Of a DNA stretch of 28,785 nt, positions 10,784 to 20,700 are shown piece by piece. Position 1 is the stretch's first letter. Every line of letters begins with the position of its first letter. The translations under genes and the position numbers were made by a program. Below the pieces are notes generated by a model. The model ran no database searches. It saw nothing but the letters and a program-made list of their open reading frames with translations, and was not told the origin of the DNA. The DNA is from Saccoglossus kowalevskii (Eukaryota; Hemichordata; Enteropneusta; Harrimaniidae), in the NCBI RefSeq assembly GCF_000003605.2, contig NW_003108083.1:104128-132912 (forward strand), read 5' to 3'.

Positions 10784-11669
10784 GTAAGTATTCCTTATAC
10801 TAACATTAATGAACTGAAGCAATTTTAGCGATTTTCAAATTAGTATTATAAAACTATTGTTGCAAGTCATGATCATTTATCAAATCAACTTTACCGGAAT
10901 TTATTAAATGAAGTAACTTTCATCTTCATCGTTTGTCATCCTTTCGATGATTTGTTTTCTTCCATATTGCTGATTTAAGAAAATATGAACACAATTATGT
11001 GTGTTTCATTTTGTGAAAAAGTGACAAAAGATGACTGAAATGATTGTACAGGTTGCTCCCAGACTCGGTAATATTTTAAATTGCTGCATGCTTTACATGC
11101 TGTGAGCTTCTGTAGTGACCAGAAATACTGACTCTGTTACAAAGAGTATCTCAGAAGTTCCACACATCACTTGTCTGATGTAAAATACGAGTTTCTAACA
11201 GGAAGTATGTGATTATTATATTTAAGATTGATATAGAGCACGTGCCACATGTGGCGCAGGATATGATCAAGCTTCAAAAGACACCTGATAGGATTTCCAT
11301 ATTGATGTGAATATACATTGTAATATTGTAATACAGTTGTCAGTCGTTCGTTTGTCCTTTTTATTGAAATATCTGAGTCAGTGTTTTGCTTGTTGTCAAC
11401 GTGTCCTTGGACGCGTACGTTCCTTTTAATGATTACAGCGTTTCAAATAACATAATCCACATTAATATTGTAACATTGACTGCGATAAAGTCGGATAAAT
11501 GTTGCTACTAAAATAAACAAAATTTGTGCACACCAATTTGTATTCAAAGTGGCATGGTTGAGAGGGGATTACGTACAGAGCATGAGACTCATGTGTTTCA
11601 CTTGGTGCCTGGGTAACAACATCTTTGTTGTAGCTTTAATTGATATTTAATTAACATTCAATATTATAG
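10784..11669 (+). other. Predicted GPCR intron (phase 0, 886 bp)
   Basis: It starts GTAAGTATT, a near-ideal donor, and ends AATATTATAG. The acceptor has a weak pyrimidine tract, as in many AT-rich genomes. The unspliced frame stops 14 codons in, at 10828. Joining the two sides restores a continuous TM6. Confidence 0.7.
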
Positions 11670-11858
11670 GGTCTGGTTATTATTTGGTCACTTATTTCTT
11701 GGGAGATGGATATAATGTATCAATATACGAGCGTGAACTGCCTTGACTGCAACGAGAACGCTGTATTGAACACTTTACGAGTTTTGTATTATCGGACATG
11801 GTTATTTCTATTTCATCTCAGTAACACAGCTATTACGAATCTCGATTTTGTTGCATAA
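11670..11858 (+). CDS. GPCR exon 2: end of TM6, ECL3 and TM7
   Basis: Reading in phase from the TATAG acceptor gives 62 codons and TAA. GLVIIWSLISW (313-323) completes TM6. Loop 324-342 contains CLDC. TM7 runs about 343-372 and includes WLFLFHLSNTAI, which matches the LSNSAI lead into NPxxY in class A receptors. The NPxxY itself reads TNLDF (368-372). R349 and R354 lie in the segment, but not at the position of the prostanoid ligand-binding arginine. The protein would end two residues after TM7 (total 374), without helix 8 or C-tail. In the +1 frame just downstream, SGELFRNHFFFC looks like a helix 8 (FRxxF plus Cys), so a frameshift or a further exon is possible. Confidence 0.65.
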   Translation, partial: GLVIIWSLISWEMDIMYQYTSVNCLDCNENAVLNTLRVLYYRTWLFLFHLSNTAITNLDFVA

Positions 11859-13931
11859 CATTGGGGAAAGTGGAGAATTATTCCGAAATCACTTTTTTTT
11901 CTGTGTCACCTACATTAAATTTATAAGTCTGCCTTCAATTCACCGAGAGTGGTTCAGTGTCTGCATATAAATGTACGGAGATAGCAGTAGAATACACAAA
12001 TGTAATCTCGAATAGATACTTACACATGCTATCATACGCACATTATTGATTCATTGATTAGAATCTTTGCTAAATGTAAACTTTAACAATTGAATTGTTT
12101 TACATTTAACAACGGATATTCTTTTTACCGCCATAATTTTCAAAACGTTGGTGTAAAATTAAGCACATTGCCACATTTATGTAATTATATTTATATATTT
12201 TTTGTATTTACTCTGGAACAACCGCATAATACCTTCACATGTACGTATATCCAATGACACCGAAGTCAGAAGTCGCTCTACTCGCATATACATGTAAGTT
12301 GTAGTTAGTAGTATTTTTCACGGGATGAAGCGTTTAACGATAATCGACTACGCGTGAAGGATGGGCACATTCATGAAAATTATCTTATATGAACTACTTC
12401 AGATGCAGTTGTAATATCCGGAATAGTAGGTAGTTCATCATACACACGTGAATACACCACTTAATACGATCTTCAACACCATCTGCGTTTCATGTTTTTC
12501 AAGACATGTTCATTCATTGGTGATATTAACACACAGATAGCAGGCGTATGCCTTCTCATGCGTTGTTTCATTTCAACTAATCCCAAATAAGAAATATATA
12601 TTACATTCATACGCGTATTGGCTATTGCGTCATTAAATAGCACCGACAATCGATACAAAAATCCGCGGGTGGTTAGGTATTGATATTGCTACTGCTTTTG
12701 CATTCGATATTGTTTCGTACATGCGTTGTTGTGAAACCAATCTTTCACATGCAGCGTCTTTTGAATTGTATGTGAAATTGGTCAGTTAGATAACATCAAT
12801 ATATAAACCACTATTTCTTTCTTGAATGCAAGGCGAACCATTATAAATGATTGGACGCATTCCACACAGACAAGGTATACAAATTACATTGTGGATACAT
12901 ACGGCATCAAAAAGGAACGATGTGTATATTCCGTATAGACTGTATTTATTAGACAGTATACTTCACCATACTATTACTGGCAATTATAATATCACAAAAT
13001 ACATATGCAAAAACCTTGAATTTAAAACAAAACGTTTTTTAAAACTCAGGTACAGAAGTAGTATAGATTCCTTGGGCGTGCGGTTTGTAAAATATGTATA
13101 AGTGATCATTATGTGCACGTCAAATATAGCGTGCACACATTAGATGACTTCAAAAGTTCAAAGCCAAAATAATAAACATACCCTTTGCGCCATTTGTAAT
13201 TAATTAGACTGACTGGTTAAAGGGACACGAAAAAAAATGAAATTAAATACCCATACATCATATAAACCGAAATAGCTATCGATGATGTAATCTATTGGTG
13301 ATAAACGAATTTCAATGTTATTTTCTTCATCTTTCAAGTGTACGCCGACATCGTGAGGCGTACTATATATAGCGGCGTTTTGGGGCCTAGCTAGTATGAC
13401 CAATAACTGGTGGAATACTTATTCATATCACCTTATGTGCATATTTTGCAGACCAACCTAATATGTAAACGCCCCAGTCGCCGTGCAACGTGGATTGTAT
13501 ACGTCGAATTGAACGCATATCAAACCCGACTCGACGTCAAGGTGGCGATAATGGTGTTTTAAATTTTAGGAGGTCGTTATTAAGATCAACGATGTACATT
13601 AACTTTTATTCCTACTTAATCTGCACATTGATTTACTGTGTATTTTAGTACAAAGGGGTATTTTACTAGTTCGGCCCCGGGGTTCATACACTTAAGATGT
13701 GAGTGGTCAATATATCATGCCATATCATCTATAAAGGATATAAACAATAATAAAATAAATAGTTGAACTTCGATTAGTTCAGTTAAGAGTGTTTTGATTC
13801 TCTTAACAGCAATGTTTTATTGGTATATAATTATTCACGCCTCGTCGGTGTCTAAACCAACAAACCCTTTCGAATAATCACAAATACAGATCCAACACAA
13901 TGTACACGAATGTAATCAAAGTATGGTGTGC
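11859..13931. other. Non-coding stretch downstream of the GPCR
   Basis: No further GPCR exon with an NPxxY-type sequence was found. No close AATAAA follows the stop; an ATTAAA variant lies near 11912. A 67-codon minus-strand frame at 13403-13200 has no known domain and contains a 7-bp hairpin (GTACGCC at 13340, GGCGTAC at 13357). Otherwise it is AT-rich and featureless. Confidence 0.4.
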
Positions 13932-15074
13932 TTAAGGTAGCGGGACTATTATTTGCTTACTTGTTTTCATCTTCTAATTGTGACCAAATGACTACAAATA
14001 TACCCAGGAAAGTATATATTTTTAGAATCGCCAGACTTCAAGCTTTGCAAAGGTGTGTTTGCCATGCCCGTATCTGCATTCTATGACCCGTTACTTAATC
14101 AAAGGTGAAAAATTACTTTTTCTGTAAAAAAAATAATTACGCATTTATGCTGGCGATAAGAAGTATTTTTTTTCACTTTTCCTAGTTGTTCAATAGTCTG
14201 GTAAATTGAATGTGTCTGGTCAGTTTTATGCAAGCAACGCGTTTTAAAAAATAGTGTGCTGAATTTCAATTACTGTTTTAGTCGCATTGCCCCTACTCAA
14301 ACCACAACTCGTTGGTAAATAATTGATGAAATAGTTTGTCTGGGCACATTCAAGTTCCTCTCACTGCCACCTTAAAGCTGTGNNNNNNNNNNNNNNNNNN
14401 NNNNNNNNNNNNNNNNNNNNNNNNNNNNNNNNNNNNNNNNNNNNNNNNNNNNNNNNNNNNNNNNNNNNNNNNNNNNNNNNNNNNNNNNNNNNNNNNNNNN
14501 NNNNNNNNNNNNNNNNNNNNNNNNNNNNNNNNNNNNNNNNNNNNNNNNNNNNNNNNNNNNNNNNNNNNNNNNNNNNNNNNNNNNNNNNNNNNNNNNNNNN
14601 NNNNNNNNNNNNNNNNNNNNNNNNNNNNNNNNNNNNNNNNNNNNNNNNNNNNNNNNNNNNNNNNNNNNNNNNNNNNNNNNNNNNNNNNNNNNNNNNNNNN
14701 NNNNNNNNNNNNNNNNNNNNNNNNNNNNNNNNNNNNNNNNNNNNNNNNNNNNNNNNNNNNNNNNNNNNNNNNNNNNNNNNNNNNNNNNNNNNNNNNNNNN
14801 NNNNNNNNNNNNNNNNNNNNNNNNNNNNNNNNNNNNNNNNNNNNNNNNNNNNNNNNNNNNNNNNNNNNNNNNNNNNNNNNNNNNNNNNNNNNNNNNNNAA
14901 AACACTACTGAGGCTGCCTTGCTTCCCTTCAGAAAATCTACATTTTAACCAACTTACATGACATTCTATGTTATGTTGACTTTATCACATGAAAGTTTAT
15001 AGTGCATTTCATCAATTAATAAATAAATGTGAAAATCGTAATTTTCAACACAAATAATAGTCTCGCTACCTTAA
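13932..15074. mobile_element. TTAA-flanked DNA element with 20-bp TIRs, interrupted by gap
   Basis: TTAA at 13932-13935 is followed by GGTAGCGGGACTATTATTTG. At the far end the reverse complement of this block, with one mismatch, is followed by TTAA at 15071-15074. The element proper is therefore 13936-15070, including 516 Ns. The TTAA duplication points to the piggyBac group, but the ends begin GG rather than CCY, so the superfamily is unsettled. No coding frame is visible in the sequenced parts. Its right end recurs inverted at 28693-28785. A partial TTAA end (CCACCTTAA, 14367-14375) just before the gap could mean a nested copy. Confidence 0.75.
14383..14898. other. Assembly gap (516 N)
   Basis: Run of unknown bases inside the TTAA-flanked element. 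Open frames reported across it are artefacts. The true gap size may differ. Confidence 0.99.
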
Positions 15075-15661
15075 GTGGTTATTCTATAAACTTAAGCTAA
15101 TTTCGCTGATAAGTCTTGGGATTGCGCACTACGAGCCGTGACTTGTACTGATGCAAATAAAAAACGAACAAACAAACTTGTAATTCACGTAAATTAAAGT
15201 CGTTTTTTTTTATTTTGCATTATGGCATCCAAACGCAATCGAAATTAATCAGACGTCTCCCATGGTTCGGAATGATATTAAAGGAAGATGTTTAACCTTC
15301 ATGCGAATATACATTTATCAGTAATTACTTTGCATAATTGAAATACGAATTGCGATTAATATTGGTATTATATGGACATTTGAAAAAAATACATCCAAGG
15401 TTATTCGAAGACTAGAATTAATTTGCTAGCATGTGTGATACACCATTGAATATATTTCAACATAGGACGATGGCTTCACTACGTCATCGTCGATTGGAAG
15501 CATGTGCCTGGTAGATCGTACACATACAAAGAAAAACCATGAGTGAAAAATCTCTTATTGAGCTCATTATTTGCATTATTGTTTTTAGTCTCAAGGTATT
15601 TTTTTAAAACATAAACTCATTACATTAAAATGTTTGTCTCAGTCTTTAGGGGGAAAAGTTG

Positions 15662-15741
15662 TTTTGTTGTGGAAATATCCTAATCTGTGGGAGACAGGTC
15701 TTTTTGTTGTGGAAATACTTTAATCTGTGAGGAATAAGGCG
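15662..15741. repeat. Tandem duplication, 40-bp unit
   Basis: Two adjacent units both begin TTTTGTTGTGGAAATA and then share TAATCTGTG, with a few differences. A third partial unit (TTTTATTTGTGTG) follows. Confidence 0.7.
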
Positions 15742-17646
15742 TTTTATTTGTGTGTGTGCAAAAAATCGATTATAGTTTAATTACCTTCTTGCTTGGTCAA
15801 TTCGAAACGAAGACGCAATGTTACAACATAACGTAATAGCACAACGCTAAAATAGTTCCTAGCAACAAACATACTCACTCACACATATAGGGTATATGTA
15901 TGATTGGACAGAACCGTTCGACAACAGGGATTTATGTATGTGTATGTAATTATAACTAATATATGGATTTATATGTGTATTTGATTTCCGAGTTCACAAG
16001 CATACATATATTATTGATACAACATCATGCCAACGACATCATACATTCAAACCATAATAATATCAGGATATATACGGTTCAGTAAAAGTGCATATTTAGT
16101 CATTTCCTTTAAAGGCGGATTCTCAATCAATCGAGCTTTTTATATCGAGTATTTGTCATCGCCGAGGCATGCCTTATTATACGTATTCTGCGTTTTGCGT
16201 TTCAAAACAGACAATGACGTATGTCCTTTGATGAACCACCCCTCTAGGCATGGACTAATCATCAAATGTAGAAAATAGAAATGCACATTTCCCCGTGACC
16301 TTCGTGGCTTTGCAATTCCCTCTACGATTAGTATAAAGATAGGGGTCGTATAGTCTCTTAGTAATTACCGTCAACAATATTGCCAGGATTCAGGGTTTAT
16401 TTACTCACCGATGCACACACGTGCTTGTTACGACATCAAACGCCGCATTGCTTCATCCGTGCCGTCCAAAGACTAAGTCACCACCAGAATCGATGACATT
16501 TTCTTACAAGCAGTGCTCCAAAACTAGTTTGAAAATCGAAATTGTTGGTAACAAATTAAAACGCTGCCTCTTGCATGGAATAGCGGAAATGTTTACATTA
16601 CAGAAACCATACACATATGTGTATATCATGACGGAAACTATTATGATCGATTGGAACTCAAATTTCAATGTCAGTAAAATCAATTGACATCAATTTGCAG
16701 CAAATACTTCAAATTAAAATCTCATACACATAATATCTGACATATGACTTAGATACCTTGCGTTATTTTGTGTGTTCTTTCCAGTAATGCAAAGAAACAC
16801 GGTCCGTACAACACGTATGATGATTGGATACATCACATCCCATCAAAATCAGCGCAAATCTGTATATGTTCATGCATTTATTCCTGTTTCCAATCGTGCA
16901 AAATAATCAGAACGATTTTCACCTATCTAAATTTGAAATAATCATCAAAATACAACTTTTTTTTAATTACAACTGCAGCTATATATATAATAACAGTCTT
17001 GGGACCTTGACAAACCACGGAACATTTGCTATTAAATTCCTGTGAGCTAACTCATAGACTAAATTCATAATTATAGAACTCTCGTTTCCTTCGCTATTCA
17101 GAATAAGACGGAGGAAGGTGGAAAACAATATATGTTCTTTTTTTATTTACATGTGTGTCGCGATTGAAATAATTAAACGGTGATATTTTCAGATAAGTTT
17201 CCAAAATGAATTTTAATCAATTAAACATGTCCTAAGACTAGTGCATCCTGAGTGTTTTGTCGGAAAGTTCAAAATTAGTCACTTGTCTCTTGAGAGATAT
17301 TGTTTTTTTACACCTTTGAAGGTATCTCCATGTGCACTGTGTTAAAAGCTGGGGGATTTGAGGTTTTTCGTATGACATCGCACTGTGAGAAAAACTATCA
17401 GCATCTTTTTGCATATGTAATTCATCGGTTTTTGCATAAATAATTTTCGTTCATCGTATGTTAAAATCAGCACATTTTCACCGATTGAAATATTTATGTG
17501 TTGGGTTGATTGTCTTTGAAGAGCAGTCGTAAACAAACTAGTAGTTACGCAAACATGTCTTAACGGCCTCGTACTATGCGCATCGCTTCATGTGATGAAA
17601 TCAATTCGTCTGACGATGCATCGAGTGCAAAGCAAGTGGCGCCTAT

Positions 17647-17654
17647 TGACGTCA
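17647..17654. promoter_or_regulatory. CRE palindrome TGACGTCA
   Basis: Exact consensus for CREB/ATF binding. There is no adjacent gene, so it may be fortuitous. A second exact copy lies at 20083-20090. Confidence 0.2.
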
Positions 17655-18166
17655 TTGCTTGTATACTGATATTTGTTTCCCCATATATTGTGCGCAATAT
17701 TACGTATATGTTATATTCAAATTAGCTTCATTGCTATATGTTTATTCTAAATGTCATCCAAAAAACAGATACGACCCCCTAACTGTGAACAAATTCTGAA
17801 TAAACAGTTAGCATTTAGAAATGGAAGCAATAATTAGAGACACAACCTTCATGATTTATTTTATAAAATTTGTTTTGACAGAAAGAATAACATCGGATAA
17901 ACTTCTAGCATTGTTTTTAATCAGGTTATTCTTTTCGCTCATCTGTTAAAACAAACACAGTCTACACTAAAACGCGTTTATTTCGACAATTTCAAAACGA
18001 ATCCTTTCAATATACATGTATGTATATGTTTGATAGGTATTGGTCATTATAGTTCTGGTTGCAGTCATCAAAATTTTTCTAACAAGAAACCTTAAAAAAT
18101 ATTTCTACTTGGACATGTCTTACGTATTGCTATACCGACATACTGCGTAATTATCGACGTATAAGT

Positions 18167-18180
18167 GTTGGCATGGTAAC
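18167..18180. promoter_or_regulatory. X-box-like motif (one mismatch)
   Basis: GTTGGCATGGTAAC matches GTTNCCATGGNAAC except for one base. A related compact palindrome, CTGTTGC-TG-GCAACAG, occurs about 780 bp downstream (18953-18968). Confidence 0.3.
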
Positions 18181-20082
18181 ACAATGTAGGAGAGCTTAAT
18201 TGCTCTATTCATGCAGAGTATTTATATTACTCACCAATTAGAAACGCCAATGGATTTCTTTTCAAACTACTGAGATTCCCAGTTCAGAGTTAATAGAATA
18301 TGTATGTCTTATATTTGAAATTACGTATTGTATTGATCTGCCCGTGGAGGGATTGTAGACATACAATAGTGGATACCATATCCTAGAACGTTTCATGTTG
18401 CATTGTTACCCTTTTCGGCATACAACAAATGTCAGGATAGTCAGGTATCTTTCTAGGTATCAAACTACAATTACGCTCTTCACAGATATTGTGAAAACAA
18501 GAATATCATTTCCATTAATATCTATTATATAAGTATTATCTATTATTACCTGAAAATGAAATTAAAAGAAAATAACTATAGTTTTATAACAAAACATCAT
18601 ATTGACACATAATGCCATAAAAACGAAAACACGTATTTTTTTTAATTTGTTGTTTAGGATTATGATTTACCGTAAACTAAAAAAAGTAGTTTTTGCGAAT
18701 CACTGTATGGTATTCGTTCGACGAAAAATGGAAAAAAAAACTAATACGCATGCGCAGTGATTGTTATTGTACATTTTGTACTTATAAATACAATCAACGT
18801 ACATTTGTACTGGAAAATACCACTGCTTCATTGCGCGAACACGACGTAAATCATGATATTATCAATCATAACAAAACAGCAGTAGTATATATTACATTTT
18901 TTCTATATCAATATTGCATCTTGTTCAAAACAAATAAAGCTGAACAAATACACTGTTGCTGGCAACAGGTTGTAGATTTCAACTTCTCGCATTACACATT
19001 ACTGTGTTCATTGTCCTGTGATGACGTATCAGATTACAGCCTCGTTCATCAATATGGTTTTTAACCGCGGATGCGCCGTTCAATCTGCAAACGAGTATCA
19101 GTAGGAGCAAAATGTGACGATGGTGTTGATTTACTAACACATACGTTTACGTGAATCCTTACCATGAATTCCCTATGGTAGAAGATAGCTTATTGACATT
19201 TGCCGTGTGTATCATTAGGTGATATGCACTAATACATATATTGTGAATATATGCTATATTAATATCATAATAATGAAATATACCAGACAGAATACAGGAT
19301 TTTCATACTAACAAATATGAGTACGAAAACAAATTGTCTTAAAAATAAATTCTTTTCTCACTAAACATTCACAATTTCTTGCTATATAGATTATATTAAG
19401 CGGAACATTTTTTATCGCATATTATCAGTAGATAGCAGAATAATAAGACGTCTATGTACTACACGTATTCAGCTCATTAAAATGAATTCTCCGTTTTTCT
19501 CATTTGAACATATTGCCTTTAGCGTAAACCATTCTTTCTCACTGAGAAACGAGAGGTTAAAACGAACACTTAAGAGTGGTTGAGGTTTTTTTTCATTCTT
19601 GTATGGTTGTCACGATGTTATCTGGACAAATGATCAGTTGCCGTTCGATGAAGCACGATTCTCTATTGAATTGCACTCAAACGAGTAACAGTGAAATAAA
19701 CCACTGCGCACGTGTGTTTCTGTTCAATGTTCTTGAACGATCCTGAAAAAAAAATAATTATTATTTATTAGGGGTCAATGTTAGTACTATTATTATATTC
19801 ATCAATAATCTACGTATTATGCTTCACGGTATATCTATTCCGGGATTGCCACGATGAATTGAGAGGTGTGTGCACATATGACTGTAGATGAATACATATT
19901 TCATATAGGTCGCGTTCTCTACCGCTATCGTCAATGTAAATTAGGTTTTCACGAATACGAAAAAAACATACTAATAAAATTATATTTCTGAAAGATGTTA
20001 TTGAATGCTGGATGGTGAAAGACCGCACAACCACATACAGTTGTTTATTTGAACGACATTGCTTTCACCGTATACGTTATTA

Positions 20083-20090
20083 TGACGTCA
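20083..20090. promoter_or_regulatory. CRE palindrome TGACGTCA
   Basis: Exact CREB/ATF consensus at the 3' edge of the LINE fragment, 14 bp from a CTCF-like motif. Function unknown. Confidence 0.2.
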
Positions 20091-20442
20091 CATAAGCATT
20101 CTGTCACTAGAGGGCGTGACTTGATAAATTTGATAAACAGTCACATTTGTGGTGTTCATTAAATAAATGAATTTGTCTTTTGTGGGGAAAATAAGAACAT
20201 TCTCTGGGATATATTTTATTCTCAAGACATTATAGAATGGGCAAATCAAACAAAAGTGAAATTCATCCTCAACTTGGTAAAGGTTACAATAAACACAAAT
20301 TCTGTCAGCCCTTTTATTATGTAATGGTCTATCAATGCTCAAATTATGTGCACAGATACGAAATTTACAAAGACACGTTCTGATTGATATATTGTCAACA
20401 ATGTTTAGATATTTTCTTGACCAAATACAGTTTTAAATTTGT
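20088..20442 (-). pseudogene. C-terminal fragment of a LINE (non-LTR) ORF2 protein
   Basis: The minus strand reads RTCLCKFRICAHNLSID, then DRICVYCNLYQVEDEFHF, CLICPFYNVLRIKYIPENV and KFIYLMN. The arrangement LxKFRxxxHNLxI ... ICxxCNxxxxEDExHFxxxCPxY is the widespread C-terminal zinc-binding segment that follows the reverse transcriptase in many invertebrate LINEs. Weaker matching residues continue upstream to about 20442. Nothing recognisable of the RT domain lies further 5', so this is a typical 5'-truncated copy. The frame runs on past the expected end to 20088, where it overlaps a CTAGAGGGCG motif and a CRE word. Confidence 0.75.
20104..20117 (+). promoter_or_regulatory. CTCF-like core motif
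   Basis: TCACTAGAGGGCGT matches the bilaterian CTCF core CCASYAGRKGGCRS except at the first and last positions. The 10-bp word CTAGAGGGCG occurs exactly three times in the window (here, 4625-4634 reversed, 5499-5508). It could instead be a conserved end of a repeat family. Confidence 0.3.
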
Positions 20443-20558
20443 TATAAGTTAAAAGTTTAGGTGATTGATGTATTCTAATTACGGAAAATATACAACGTTA
20501 AACGAAACAAAAATTCTATGTTGCCCGTGACTCGAAGTTCGGTTAACTGATAATAGAA

Positions 20559-20672
20559 ATCGAGTTACTAAATGTGTCGCAAAAGTGGGCGTGGTTTCGC
20601 AAAAGTGGACGTGGTTTCGCAAAAGCGGGCGTGGTTTCTGAAATATGAGTATGGTCATTTTTGTAACTCGAT
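20559..20672. repeat. Three 20-bp tandem repeats with GGGCGTGG boxes, flanked by inverted repeat
   Basis: Units at 20577-20596, 20597-20616 and 20617-20636 read TCGCAAAAGTGGGCGTGGTT with single changes; a more diverged fourth follows. ATCGAGTTAC (20559-20568) and GTAACTCGAT (20663-20672) are exact inverted repeats around the array, and further GTAACTC/ATCTCGATGTTCG words lie outside. GGGCGTGG is a KLF/Sp-type box. The TTAACTCGA-like flanks resemble ends of small Tc1/pogo-type elements, which is my preferred explanation. Confidence 0.6.
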
Positions 20673-20700
20673 GTTCTTATCTCGATGTTCGTAACTCAGC

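Larger units (their letters stand above)
15075..20087. other. AT-rich non-coding stretch
   Basis: Five kilobases with no recognisable protein, RNA gene or element. Open frames of 60-123 codons (for example 18693-19064) have low-complexity, AT-driven composition and no domains. It contains the 40-bp tandem duplication at 15662, X-box-like sites at 18167 and near 18953, and a CRE word TGACGTCA at 17647-17654. Confidence 0.5.

Noticed and set aside
10495-10822. Minus-strand open frames within GPCR exon 1
   Set aside because: Antisense shadows of the receptor frame with no domains.
13200-13403. 67-codon minus-strand frame with hairpin GTACGCC/GGCGTAC
   Set aside because: No known domain; the hairpin is only 7 bp and can arise by chance.
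14336-14961. Long open frames of about 177-193 codons on both strands
   Set aside because: They consist almost entirely of N from the assembly gap.
18693-19064. 123-codon plus-strand frame
   Set aside because: AT-driven composition (Tyr, Asn, Ile, Phe, His), no domain, no splice or promoter context.
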